64,000 bases of DNA. Source: Nitrospira sp. Lineage in GTDB: Bacteria; Nitrospirota; Nitrospiria; Nitrospirales; Nitrospiraceae. Location: positions 20,030 to 84,029 of the forward strand of contig JAHBWU010000007.1 of assembly GCA_019636835.1 (NCBI GenBank). Direction: 5' to 3'. The position numbers and the translations under genes are program-made. Below, one piece after another: positions 1-8,023 of this stretch; position 1 is the stretch's first letter; every line of letters starts with the position of its first letter. Under the pieces are notes generated by a model. That model saw only the letters and a program-made list of their open reading frames with translations. It did not search any database and was not told the DNA's origin.

Positions 1-19
1 CTCTGCAATTGTGCCACAT
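1..19 (-). CDS. Start of a gene running off the left edge
   Basis: Only the first six codons (MWHNCR) lie inside the window. An ATG at 19-17 on the minus strand follows the purine-rich stretch AGAGGAGGAAG, a strong Shine-Dalgarno signal, although the last GGAGG is only about three bases from the ATG. It lies 36 bp after the stop of the nucleotidyltransferase gene and on the same strand, so it is probably the next gene of the polysaccharide operon. Nothing can be said about its product. Confidence 0.4.
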
Positions 20-55
20 CTTCCTCCTCTAGAATTATGCTGGATACGGCCTCGG

Positions 56-877
56 TTAATAGGGAACGAACCTTTGAGCTACGGAAAGTGCTTGAGGAGT
101 TCCGATATCGATATAGCGCCCCGTTGGGAATGTCACGCCCTCAACTTTAAGCTTGGCTCGCACCGCCGCGCCAAGCACCGCTCCGACCGGGATATCTCCC
201 TGCGGATCGATCCTGCGATTTCTAATCAGTTCTGCATACTGTCCCTTTCTTACTCGGCGCAAGAACTGATGCAAAAACTCCGTAAATACCGGCGTCCACA
301 CGGCACATAGCCAGGCGTATTTCAAACGAGTCACTCTCGGTTTTAAATGAACGGATCGGACGCGAAGACGCGCATCGAAGTCAATCATGTCCATCGCCTT
401 GGTATCATGAGCCGGGAAAAGCGCTAGCACGACATCCGTCGTTCGACGATCCAACTGCGTAAGTAGTTTGATGAACACGTCGCTTGGCCGAAACAAAATA
501 TCCGGAAAACCAAAGGCGACGATCTTGTCCTTCACGAACGAGTACGCTCGGTCGATTGTGTCTGGCGGCCCGCTGGAGCCTTCAATCACCACATAAGCCA
601 GATCCATATCTAGCCTTTGTCCATCACCCCAGTACGCCGGGATATCCCATTTGCCATCCCGAATGATGATATAGCCTTTATGAATACCGGCTTCGCGGAA
701 GCGTTCCAAAAGATAGTGGCTGGCAACCTTGGGACTCCTTTCCTTACCCGTTGGATCCCTATCGAATCCAATGGGGAGTAATTCCTTACTGCATGGGAGC
801 GGTGCCAAGCGCCGAGAACGACCTGCTGCAGGGATGACTGCAACTACATCACCTCTGTGAGCGTCCCTGGTTCTCAT
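56..877 (-). CDS. Sugar-phosphate nucleotidyltransferase-like protein
   Basis: This 273-residue protein begins almost directly with a Rossmann-like nucleotidyltransferase fold. The signature PAAGRSRRLAPLPCSKELLP (about residues 13-32) is the glycine/arginine loop plus lysine of enzymes that activate sugar 1-phosphates with an NTP, and GFPDI matches the metal-binding aspartate region. I placed the start at the ATG at 877 because the fold begins there and the next gene upstream ends at 900; no clear ribosome site precedes it. It is a second, divergent nucleotidyltransferase beside rfbF in the same operon, so it probably activates another sugar or a related substrate. Specificity cannot be read from sequence. 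Confidence 0.75.
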   Translation of the reverse strand: MRTRDAHRGDVVAVIPAAGRSRRLAPLPCSKELLPIGFDRDPTGKERSPKVASHYLLERFREAGIHKGYIIIRDGKWDIPAYWGDGQRLDMDLAYVVIEGSSGPPDTIDRAYSFVKDKIVAFGFPDILFRPSDVFIKLLTQLDRRTTDVVLALFPAHDTKAMDMIDFDARLRVRSVHLKPRVTRLKYAWLCAVWTPVFTEFLHQFLRRVRKGQYAELIRNRRIDPQGDIPVGAVLGAAVRAKLKVEGVTFPTGRYIDIGTPQALSVAQRFVPY

Positions 878-899
878 GTAAAGTTGATGTGATATAGCA

Positions 900-1832
900 T
901 CAGCGGTCCTGTTTCTCCTCTGTTGTATACACAAGCTTCCCCCCACTAACTGTTTCGTCATCGTAGAGCGCAACAAGCTCATCGGGAATGTGTGCAAGGT
1001 CGGTTGCTCGAAGGTAGTCTCTCATCGTAGTCCCGGTGCATTCTTCATCCGTCCGAGAAGCACCCCTCTTCGAGGCTACATCATCAAGATGGACTACGCG
1101 AAAATCGATGCTAAACCTAGTCTTTCCCGAGGTATTGGGCACACTGGAGTGCATCTGGGCTCCTGAAAACAAAATGATGCCTCCAGCCGGCACAATGAGG
1201 CGAATCTGAGGATCGAGCACAATCGATTCGGTCGGCTTCGGCAGCGGCCTGGGATCTTCTTTTAGGAACCTGGCGACATGCGCTCCCCGATTTTGTTGAT
1301 TCCAGACATAGTAATTATACCCCTTGGAGCTGTTCTTTACCGGCACGTTCCAATACTGCGGGTGGAAGGCCATGGCATTGTTCGACTGGATATCATAGAT
1401 CGGAATCCACCAATTGATCTGACAAGGAGGCGCGGAATACCACGTATCTCGATGTGGATGCCAGGCATAAGCAATTCCCGTCGTGAGATAATTATCGCTG
1501 GTGGAGCTTCGCATCTTCGGCACATCAAAATATGTCTTGTCAAGATCACAGCCCATCTCAGCAAAAATGTTGCCCATGAGCGCTTTCGATTCGGAATGAT
1601 GGATAAAATTTGGTTTCAGCTTCCCAAGGAGGTCGGCGTACTGCTCAACGGAAAGATGGCGCTGAGCTGACTCCGGATCATAAGGGGCAAAGGTCTCCTC
1701 GATCAATTTCCTGGCAAATTCGATAAACGCGAGAGTACTCCTCCTCGGGGAATATACAAGCAGCTGACCTTGATATAACTCTTCGCGACGTCGTTCGTCC
1801 GAGAATGGAGGGTCATAATAAACGGTGTTCAT
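900..1832 (-). CDS. Fe(II)/2-oxoglutarate-dependent oxygenase, phytanoyl-CoA dioxygenase-like
   Basis: A protein of about 310 residues with the facial triad of non-haem iron oxygenases: a HRD motif (in AWHPHRDTW) supplies the first His and the Asp, and a distal His in AQMHSSVPNT is followed by an Arg in GKTRFSIDFR that would bind 2-oxoglutarate. The surrounding double-stranded beta-helix layout suits the phytanoyl-CoA dioxygenase group. The ATG at 1832 is preferred over the GTG two codons earlier because it puts GGAG eight bases upstream. In a sugar operon it may hydroxylate a sugar, lipid carrier or amino-acid decoration; that role is inference. Confidence 0.75.
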   Translation of the reverse strand: MNTVYYDPPFSDERRREELYQGQLLVYSPRRSTLAFIEFARKLIEETFAPYDPESAQRHLSVEQYADLLGKLKPNFIHHSESKALMGNIFAEMGCDLDKTYFDVPKMRSSTSDNYLTTGIAYAWHPHRDTWYSAPPCQINWWIPIYDIQSNNAMAFHPQYWNVPVKNSSKGYNYYVWNQQNRGAHVARFLKEDPRPLPKPTESIVLDPQIRLIVPAGGIILFSGAQMHSSVPNTSGKTRFSIDFRVVHLDDVASKRGASRTDEECTGTTMRDYLRATDLAHIPDELVALYDDETVSGGKLVYTTEEKQDR

Positions 1833-1845
1833 GATCACTTCTCCA

Positions 1846-3174
1846 TTAAGTGTTTCTCGGCCTCTGACATTCTTTCAATAGTCCAACCTCCAGGAGCGCT
1901 TCGGCAGCGGATTGAATTTTGCCGAACGGAAGATCGGCACGTTCCGCAATATCAAGTAGTGTATGGCGTCCATCGGATGCGTTCAAGACCCAGAAGAGCG
2001 CCAATTCAGTCCATTGCTTTTCTTGTTGACCGGCAACGGCGCGATAGAGCCCCCGCCGCCCCAATTGCGGTTCGCATTTTTGGTTTTGATTCATGTACAT
2101 ACGATTTCCTTCTAAGAGCTCCCACACCTCTAGGCATTGGGCGTACGACTGTACAAGAGAGTCCGTCTTCACAAAATCCAGATTGTCTGCAGAGGAGTGA
2201 TACTCTGGATATTGGCCATGTGGGGCCCGCATGAAACATCCGACAGGCAGATCAAATCCCGGAGAACAATACTGCCGCTCATCATACCCATAAGGGAAAA
2301 AGTCGATGATGGTATAGGTCTTTCCTGAATGCCTCAGCACATGCGCCACCGCCCGGTCGATCTCCGCATTGCCCTGACGACTTTTTTTGTAGGTGATGTT
2401 CCCCGCATCGCCTACCCCGGTCAAAACAAGCCCGTGTTTAATGCGAGACACCGTCTGTTCATTCAGAGCCAGCCAGGTAATTGACCCAATTGTTCCTGGA
2501 ATGAAGAGAAAGCGGTAAGAATATCGTCTTTGGCGTGTAGCCATGGTTTCTGCCAGCTTCACGGCCACCGTAATACCCGACAAATTGTCGTTGCACATAG
2601 AAGGATGGCACACATGGCATGAGACCAGAATTTCATCAGAAATTTCACCCGGCACATAGAACTCGCCATAAGTAAGCGAGCCAGGTTGAAGACTCGAATC
2701 GATGACAACATCGTACTCGTCATTGGGTAGTCGTTCGAGATCCGTGTGTCGAAGACAAAACCCCCAATTCTCCTTGTAATAGGAGGTTCGATAAGGAATC
2801 CACTCGGGATGGTCAGGCAGCGTGAATAAATGGGGTCTGAGCTCCGCCAACGGCATCTTTTTCCTGACGGGTGAACTGTAGCTCATCAGATGTAGATTGT
2901 GAGCTTTGAAATCAACTACTCGTTTCCCTTCCTGGTTCATGATGTAGGCGTCGGACACATTCCACTCCTGTGGAACCGTCCAATCAAACACCTTGGTTCC
3001 GCTAGGAACCTCGTGCATTTCAAGCGGAATACGCTTTTGGATCGCTCGAAGGGTTTCCCTGACACCCTCGCCGGTAATACTCCGGCAGATCGGATAAAGC
3101 TCCGCCATGAAGTTATATATCTCTTTGCCCAGATCTTCACCGCTCGATGCCTCTTTGGGGCTGGCTAATGTCAT
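1846..3174 (-). CDS. DUF4910 aminopeptidase-like protein with C-terminal winged helix
   Basis: This 442-residue protein matches the DUF4910/DUF2172 family, a zinc-peptidase (M28-like) fold seen repeatedly in polysaccharide clusters. Visible features are the N-terminal LYPICRSITGEG block, a probable metal site in SCHVCHPSMCNDNLSG, and a C-terminal segment (about 360-440) resembling the family's winged-helix domain. The ATG at 3174 overlaps the rfbC stop as ATGA, which decides the start and shows translational coupling. Its substrate is unknown. In this setting it may act on an acylated or amidated sugar intermediate rather than a peptide. Confidence 0.8.
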   Translation of the reverse strand: MTLASPKEASSGEDLGKEIYNFMAELYPICRSITGEGVRETLRAIQKRIPLEMHEVPSGTKVFDWTVPQEWNVSDAYIMNQEGKRVVDFKAHNLHLMSYSSPVRKKMPLAELRPHLFTLPDHPEWIPYRTSYYKENWGFCLRHTDLERLPNDEYDVVIDSSLQPGSLTYGEFYVPGEISDEILVSCHVCHPSMCNDNLSGITVAVKLAETMATRQRRYSYRFLFIPGTIGSITWLALNEQTVSRIKHGLVLTGVGDAGNITYKKSRQGNAEIDRAVAHVLRHSGKTYTIIDFFPYGYDERQYCSPGFDLPVGCFMRAPHGQYPEYHSSADNLDFVKTDSLVQSYAQCLEVWELLEGNRMYMNQNQKCEPQLGRRGLYRAVAGQQEKQWTELALFWVLNASDGRHTLLDIAERADLPFGKIQSAAEALLEVGLLKECQRPRNT

Positions 3175-3719
3175 GATGGCAATGCGCTGTTCTTGATAAA
3201 TGTTGGCCATGTGCGATCCTTCTCCGACATGACCAAAATAGGTGCAGGCCAGGCAATCTTGAAGATAGGATCATCCCATCGAAATCCTCGAGCGCTAGCA
3301 GGTACATGGAACTCCGACATGTAGTACAACACTTCGCTATTTTGTTCGAGGGTGAGGTACCCATGGGCACAACATTTCGGAATATAGACAGCCCGTCGAT
3401 TGTCTGCTGAGAGCGTTATGCCGACATGCTGACAATACGTCGGCGATGCAGGTCGTAAGTCGACGATGACATCGTAAATGGCTCCCGCCGTGCAACGAAC
3501 CAACTTCGCTTCTTCATTTGGAGCGGATTGATAGTGAAGCCCCCGCATAGTGCCTTTCTGGGTGCTTACGGAAACGCTTGACTGCAGCCACGTGATCGGA
3601 AGCCCATGAGTCTCGAACTCCCGTTGGCACCAAGTTCTCATAAACATTCCCCGGTCGTCTCGTACCGGCTCAGTGTCAAGAAGGAATACACCCTTGAGGA
3701 CGGTTTCTGTGAAAATCAT
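3171..3719 (-). CDS. rfbC: RmlC/RfbC-type nucleotide-sugar 3,5-epimerase
   Basis: The 182-residue length and cupin fold match dTDP-4-dehydrorhamnose 3,5-epimerase. Key residues are visible: RGLHYQ with the catalytic His62, Lys72, AHGYLTL (117-123) and the YYMSEFH block around the catalytic tyrosine at 132-133. No rmlA, rmlB or rmlD lies nearby; instead it sits between a C-methyltransferase and a DUF4910 gene in a cytidylyltransferase operon. The enzyme may therefore epimerise a CDP-4-keto sugar at C3/C5 rather than make rhamnose. Both ends overlap neighbours by 4 bp (ATGA), so it is tightly coupled. Confidence 0.88.
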   Translation of the reverse strand: MIFTETVLKGVFLLDTEPVRDDRGMFMRTWCQREFETHGLPITWLQSSVSVSTQKGTMRGLHYQSAPNEEAKLVRCTAGAIYDVIVDLRPASPTYCQHVGITLSADNRRAVYIPKCCAHGYLTLEQNSEVLYYMSEFHVPASARGFRWDDPIFKIAWPAPILVMSEKDRTWPTFIKNSALPS

Positions 3720-4951
3720 GAATGCACTTGCACTTCAGGAATCGGAACGACAAACTTCCCTCCCCACTCCCGAATGTAGCTCATTTGCTGCATCACTTCC
3801 TCCCGAATGTTCCAGGGCAGAATCAGGAGATAGTCAGGGTGTGTTTCACGAACTCGTTCCGGCTCATAAATCGGGATGTGCACGCCGGGCAGACAATGCC
3901 CTTGCTTATGTGGACTCCGATCTACCGTGTAGTCAATAAGGTCCGTACGAACTCCGCAATAGTTGAGCAACGTATTGCCCTTTGCAGGAGCCCCATAACC
4001 TACAACGTGCTTACCCTCTTGTTTCGCAGAAATGAGAAAGGACAGCAACTTTCTCTTCGTCGCCTCAACTTGTAGACCAAACGACAGGTAGTGATTCAGC
4101 TGACCAAATCCTGCGGTTGCTTCTCTCGATTTCAGTTCCTTTGCCCGCGCCTCAATAGGCTTGGAAGTATCGTCATCGTGGCAAGCATAGATTCGCAGGG
4201 ACCCACCATGAGTCGATAGCTCCTCTACGTCAAACAGTTTCATTCCATGACGAGCAAACACCTGCTCGACCGCTAAGAAAGAAAAATAGGAAAAATGCTC
4301 GTGATAGATGGTATCAAATTGATTCTGTTGCATCAGCTGAAGCAGATGAGGAAATTCCATGGTGATCAGTCCCCTCGGCTTCAGCAGCACCTTGAGCCCA
4401 TTCACGAAATCATTCAGATCCGGGACATGGGCCAGCACGTTATTCCCAATAATCAGATCAGCAACCCACCCGTCAGCAGCTAAATCCAGAGCTGTCTTCT
4501 CTCCGAAAAAGGCTACCTTCGTATGAATCCCCTTCTTCTTCGCCACCTCAGCTATATTGGAGGCAGGCTCGACTCCCAGCACAGGGACGCCCCGCGATAC
4601 GAAGTTCTGCAAAAGATATCCGTCATTGCTGGCGATCTCCACTACTTTGGAGCTGCGATCCAATCTGAATCGACCCACGATCATGTCAACATAGGCACTT
4701 GCGTGTGCCAGCCAAGAGTCTGAAAATGATGAAAAATATGCGTAATCCGAAAAAATATCGTGCGGCGTTGAGAATTGCTGCAGCTGAACCAACAAACACT
4801 TCTCGCAAACATATACATGCAATGGATAGAAGGGCTCCATGCGATTCAGATGATCTGGCTTAATGTAGGAATTGGCCAATGGAGACATGCCAAGATCGAC
4901 GAACGTACGCTCAAGAGTCGCACCGCAAGACCGACACCCTGATTGCCCCAT
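3716..4951 (-). CDS. Nucleotide-sugar C-methyltransferase (zinc-binding, SAM-dependent)
   Basis: Three parts of the TylCIII/TcaB9-type sugar C-methyltransferases can be seen in this 411-residue protein: an N-terminal zinc finger (CRSC near residue 6 and CEKC about 45 residues on), a SAM-binding Rossmann domain with EIASNDGYLLQNF, and a C-terminal domain with GYGAPAKGNTLLNY. The family adds a methyl group to C3 of a 4-keto nucleotide sugar, giving a branched sugar. The ATG at 4951 is chosen because GGAGGAGG precedes it at good spacing, whereas the ATG eight codons earlier lacks one. The stop overlaps rfbC by 4 bp. Confidence 0.88.
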   Translation of the reverse strand: MGQSGCRSCGATLERTFVDLGMSPLANSYIKPDHLNRMEPFYPLHVYVCEKCLLVQLQQFSTPHDIFSDYAYFSSFSDSWLAHASAYVDMIVGRFRLDRSSKVVEIASNDGYLLQNFVSRGVPVLGVEPASNIAEVAKKKGIHTKVAFFGEKTALDLAADGWVADLIIGNNVLAHVPDLNDFVNGLKVLLKPRGLITMEFPHLLQLMQQNQFDTIYHEHFSYFSFLAVEQVFARHGMKLFDVEELSTHGGSLRIYACHDDDTSKPIEARAKELKSREATAGFGQLNHYLSFGLQVEATKRKLLSFLISAKQEGKHVVGYGAPAKGNTLLNYCGVRTDLIDYTVDRSPHKQGHCLPGVHIPIYEPERVRETHPDYLLILPWNIREEVMQQMSYIREWGGKFVVPIPEVQVHS

Positions 4952-5024
4952 ACAGATATTTCCTCCTCCTGGCAAATGGATGATCCGCCGTGGTCAACAC
5001 CAGATACGACAACCGACCCCACCC

Positions 5025-6083
5025 TCAAGCATTGCTTCGCTCTTTCCATACAAGGTCGTCTGTCAACTGCCCTCTCTCTCGCAATCGTTTTAACGCCACC
5101 AGCCGTATCAACTCACCTGTCCGGAACTCTTGGTCGCGAAACTGCATGGCCATGAGTCCATCACGAAGATCCTTCACAGCACTCTGAAGGTCAACCATAG
5201 GGAGAAATCCTTGCGCCAGCTTAGTGAACTTATCAAAATTTACCCGATATGAGCGTTTATCTGGTTGCGCATCTTTATTGATCGAAACCTCGACATCCGG
5301 CACAAGATGGGCTACGGCGACCGCCAAATCCTTTACCTGATAATTCCATGCGTCGCTTCCCACGTTTATTGTTAAAAAGGATCCACCATCTCGACGGTCT
5401 CGCTGCACAGCCCAATCGATTGCTCTCGCCATATCTTTGACGTGAATCAAGGGGCGCCATGGTGTCCCATCACTCAGGATATTGATGCGCTTTGACACAA
5501 GCGCGCCAGCCACAAAATCATTCAACACCAGATCCAATCGCAGTCGATCACTCATGCCGCATGCTGTTGCAAACCGGAGGCAAGTTGCTGTGAAAGCTTC
5601 CGATGTAAGTGATGCCAGGTCTTGCTCAGTTTGAACTTTCGATTTGGCATAGGCCGTAAGAGGATTCAAAGCATCCTCTTCTCGGCGGGGGCCACCTTCG
5701 GCAAATCCATACACACTGCAGCTCGATGCGAACACAAACCTTTTAATGCCTGCTCGTTTTGCTTTCTCAGCAAGATCGATGCTCGCTTGATGGTTTATAT
5801 CGAGCGTAACCTTTTCAAAAGTGGCGCCCATAGGATCGTTTGAGATGGCACACAGATGTACGATAGCGTCAACTCCTTGCAAGATCTGCTCAGGAACATG
5901 TCGGATATCCCCGAAATATTGATGATCAGCTAGACTTTCAGGGAGTCGGGGAGCACCCGTTAAACAATGTGCAAAGTAACCCATATCGTAGCCGATGAGC
6001 CTTGCTTGAGGATGGGATTCTCGCAAACGGCGCAGTACTAATGGACCGACATAGCCCATGTTGCCTGTAACTAGAATCTTCAT
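5025..6083 (-). CDS. NAD-dependent epimerase/dehydratase (extended SDR)
   Basis: A 352-residue extended short-chain dehydrogenase. TGNMGYVG (residues 7-14) is the NAD-binding glycine loop, SSCSVYG carries the active-site serine region and YAKSK the catalytic Tyr-x3-Lys. It could be the 4,6-dehydratase, a 4-epimerase or a 4-reductase of the branched-sugar pathway. It does not look like a canonical CDP-glucose 4,6-dehydratase (rfbG), whose gene I cannot find in the window. A G-rich ribosome site (GGGGGTAGGGT) precedes the ATG. It is separated from rfbF by 238 bp containing hairpins. Confidence 0.82.
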   Translation of the reverse strand: MKILVTGNMGYVGPLVLRRLRESHPQARLIGYDMGYFAHCLTGAPRLPESLADHQYFGDIRHVPEQILQGVDAIVHLCAISNDPMGATFEKVTLDINHQASIDLAEKAKRAGIKRFVFASSCSVYGFAEGGPRREEDALNPLTAYAKSKVQTEQDLASLTSEAFTATCLRFATACGMSDRLRLDLVLNDFVAGALVSKRINILSDGTPWRPLIHVKDMARAIDWAVQRDRRDGGSFLTINVGSDAWNYQVKDLAVAVAHLVPDVEVSINKDAQPDKRSYRVNFDKFTKLAQGFLPMVDLQSAVKDLRDGLMAMQFRDQEFRTGELIRLVALKRLRERGQLTDDLVWKERSNA

Positions 6084-6136
6084 ACCCTACCCCCAGATTT
6101 AATTTGCCACGGATACAGCTTAGCGCAAGTAAACAA

Positions 6137-6169
6137 TCACCGGAATGCCCGGTGAGACAGCATTCACCG
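6137..6169 (-). promoter_or_regulatory. Overlapping alternative hairpins between rfbF and the SDR gene
   Basis: Three half-sites follow each other: TCACCGG (6137-6143), CCGGTGA (6149-6155) and TCACCG (6164-6169). The middle one can pair perfectly with either neighbour (7 bp with a 5-base loop, or 6 bp with an 8-base loop), so the two stem-loops exclude each other. There is no T-run, so this is not a simple intrinsic terminator. It may be an attenuation, pausing or mRNA-processing site between cistrons. The rest of the 6084-6321 gap shows no gene. Confidence 0.45.
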
Positions 6170-6321
6170 CAGGTGTCGAATGTTAGACGCCTTTAAGACT
6201 AAATTGACCCTAAGTTTTCCCTTCCCGGTATAACTGCAGCGGGGAGCCCCAGACTTTCTCAGTCCTTTCCAACTGTGACAATGTTGGATGAAAGAATAGG
6301 AAACCGTCGGGAATAGTACTT

Positions 6322-7095
6322 TTACCATATCTTCCAAGGAGCCTTCGACGACTGCCATAGCTCCTCTAAATAATTCTTCTCTTTCAGCGTATCCATGCAG
6401 GACCAGAAATGATCATGTCGATAGCCCATCAATTGATTCTCTTTCGTGAGCTGCTGGATCGGATCCCCCTCCCACACTGTCTCATCACCCTTAATGTAAT
6501 CAATGGCCTTATACTCAAGAACATAGAAACCGCCATTGATCCATCCTTCCTCGCCATGAGGTTTTTCTTTGAAGTCGACGATGTGATCGTGGTCGAACAC
6601 AAGCCGTCCGAATCTAGATGGAGGCAAGACTGACGTCACCGTGGCTAACTTTCCATGAGACTTGTGGAATTTAATTGTGGCTTGAATGTCCACGTCTGAG
6701 ACTCCATCTCCATACGTAAACAGAAACGTTTCGTTCTCGCCTATCCATTTCTTCAGCTGTTTAAGCCGACCGCCCGTCTGAGTGTGCAAACCGGTATCGA
6801 CGAGATGCACCTTCCAGTCTTCATGCTGTTTCCCGTCATGAATCGTAGTCTTTCCACTCCCAAGGTCGACCGAAATATCGTTGTTGGAAGCATAGAAGTT
6901 GAGGAAATAGTCCTTGATCATTTCTCCTTTGTAGCCAAGACCGATAACAAATTCCTTTATCCCGTGAGCAGCATAAATCTTCATGATGTGCCACAGAATC
7001 GGTTTTCCACCGATTTCTACCATGGGTTTCGGCCGTAGGGTGGTCTCTTCGGATAGTCGAGTTCCCCAGCCTCCTGCAAGAATTACTGCCTTCAT
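6322..7095 (-). CDS. rfbF: Glucose-1-phosphate cytidylyltransferase
   Basis: The 257-residue length is the family's usual one. It converts glucose 1-phosphate and CTP to CDP-glucose, the entry point to CDP-hexose pathways. Diagnostic stretches are AGGWGTRLSEET with RPKPMVEIGG and PILWHIM, the YGDGVSDVD metal/sugar site, EGWINGGFYVLE and FWSCMDTLKEK. The second of two close ATGs (7095) is taken as the start because AGGAGG lies eight bases before it but only two before the first. It is the second gene of the operon, behind the NusG-like regulator. Confidence 0.93.
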   Translation of the reverse strand: MKAVILAGGWGTRLSEETTLRPKPMVEIGGKPILWHIMKIYAAHGIKEFVIGLGYKGEMIKDYFLNFYASNNDISVDLGSGKTTIHDGKQHEDWKVHLVDTGLHTQTGGRLKQLKKWIGENETFLFTYGDGVSDVDIQATIKFHKSHGKLATVTSVLPPSRFGRLVFDHDHIVDFKEKPHGEEGWINGGFYVLEYKAIDYIKGDETVWEGDPIQQLTKENQLMGYRHDHFWSCMDTLKEKNYLEELWQSSKAPWKIW

Positions 7096-7186
7096 ACTCA
7101 TGTCCTCCTTGCGTCAGGCTTCAATACTTGGAAGGAATCCCCGTCGAAAGCCTTAAGAAAGAATCGATGATCAGAGTCTGCGGAGT

Positions 7187-7696
7187 TCATGCTGCAGCAT
7201 ATGGAATTAGTTGGTTGATTTCCAACACAACCCGTGCCTGTATCTCGAGTGTGCGCAAAAGCACCATTGCCCTTTGGTGTCCGGACATTTCTCGCATAAA
7301 CACGGCCTCAAGTCCGACGAATGGGCCGTCCTTAATTTGAACACGTTGGCCGCTACTTATTGGCTCCTTCGGCTTCTCCAGCATGCACACTTCAGAACTT
7401 GCCATTCTACTCTTGATGGCATCAATCATCGCAATATCGACCTCCACTGGAGTCGCACCGAACTCCACGATTTTCCGAACTCCTCTTGCATAAGACACTG
7501 CTCGATAGTGTTCCGATAGATTGATTCGGACGAATAGATACCCGGGGAAGAGAGGAGCAATTACGGTTCTTTCCTTGCGTCGAATAGTCCTCTGTTCTTG
7601 TAACAGCGGCAAGAAACACTCTACTCCCATGCGTCGGATATTTTGCTCGACTTGCTTTTCGTGGTTTGACTTCGTACAAAGTACATACCATCGCAT
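7187..7696 (-). CDS. NusG-family specialised elongation factor (RfaH/LoaP-like)
   Basis: A 169-residue NusG paralogue: an N-terminal NGN domain (RWYVLCTKSNHEKQVEQNIRR, then LFPGYLFVRI) and a C-terminal KOW domain (GQRVQIKDGPFVGLEAVF). It would bind RNA polymerase and change pausing or termination. Genes of this type at the head of long polysaccharide operons usually act as operon-specific antiterminators. The ATG at 7696 matches the family N-terminus; in-frame starts at 7735 (ATG) and 7747 (GTG) are possible and no ribosome site decides. It is probably not the general NusG, which normally sits beside secE and rplK. An ops-like element lies in its leader. Confidence 0.87.
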   Translation of the reverse strand: MRWYVLCTKSNHEKQVEQNIRRMGVECFLPLLQEQRTIRRKERTVIAPLFPGYLFVRINLSEHYRAVSYARGVRKIVEFGATPVEVDIAMIDAIKSRMASSEVCMLEKPKEPISSGQRVQIKDGPFVGLEAVFMREMSGHQRAMVLLRTLEIQARVVLEINQLIPYAAA

Positions 7697-7763
7697 CTCG
7701 TTGCATCTCAATCTATCTGGAAAAGAATCGCTCATAGAATAGCTCACGTCTCTAAAGCCTCAA

Positions 7764-7775
7764 CAGGCTACCGCC
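7764..7775 (-). promoter_or_regulatory. ops-like element in the operon leader
   Basis: The minus strand reads GGCGGTAGCCTG, matching the published ops consensus GGCGGTAGNNTG at every fixed position. In enterobacteria ops pauses RNA polymerase and recruits RfaH through the exposed non-template strand. It lies directly upstream of the NusG-like gene. Just before it, CCGGT-GGAT-ACCGG (7779-7792) can fold into a small hairpin. A possible -35 box TTGACT (7830-7825) lies further upstream, but the matching -10 (TAGAAA) is weak. That the local NusG paralogue recognises this site is inference. Confidence 0.6.
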
Positions 7776-7846
7776 GTCCCGGTATCCACCGGATCTTTAA
7801 CTTTCTAATAAACTATACCCACCAAGTCAACTTGCTATAGAAAAAC

Positions 7847-8010
7847 TGTAATGCCCCACTAATTTTGGACAGGCAGGTTTTTGACTAACCACTCGGACGG
7901 AGACCGCATATCCAATGCGCTGGGTGAGGCCTGGTGATTGGATCCACGTCGGTATCTGCTACACCACGTCCTCTAAGGTCTCGATCCCTTCCTTACGGAG
8001 CCAGACGGTG
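7847..8010 (-). pseudogene. Insertion-sequence relic (IS3-like transposase C-terminus)
   Basis: On the minus strand one frame reads VWLRKEGIETLEDV. After a frameshift near 7956 another reads HQASPSALDMRSPSEWLV and ends at a TAG at 7861. The pattern resembles the last residues of IS3-type integrases (RPHSALG-x-RSPxEW). Just after the stop lies the sequence complementary to TGTAATGCCCCACT, a plausible terminal repeat. The rest of the element is missing, so this is a decayed remnant upstream of the polysaccharide operon. Confidence 0.45.
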
Positions 8011-8023
8011 TGTGCAGGAAAAA

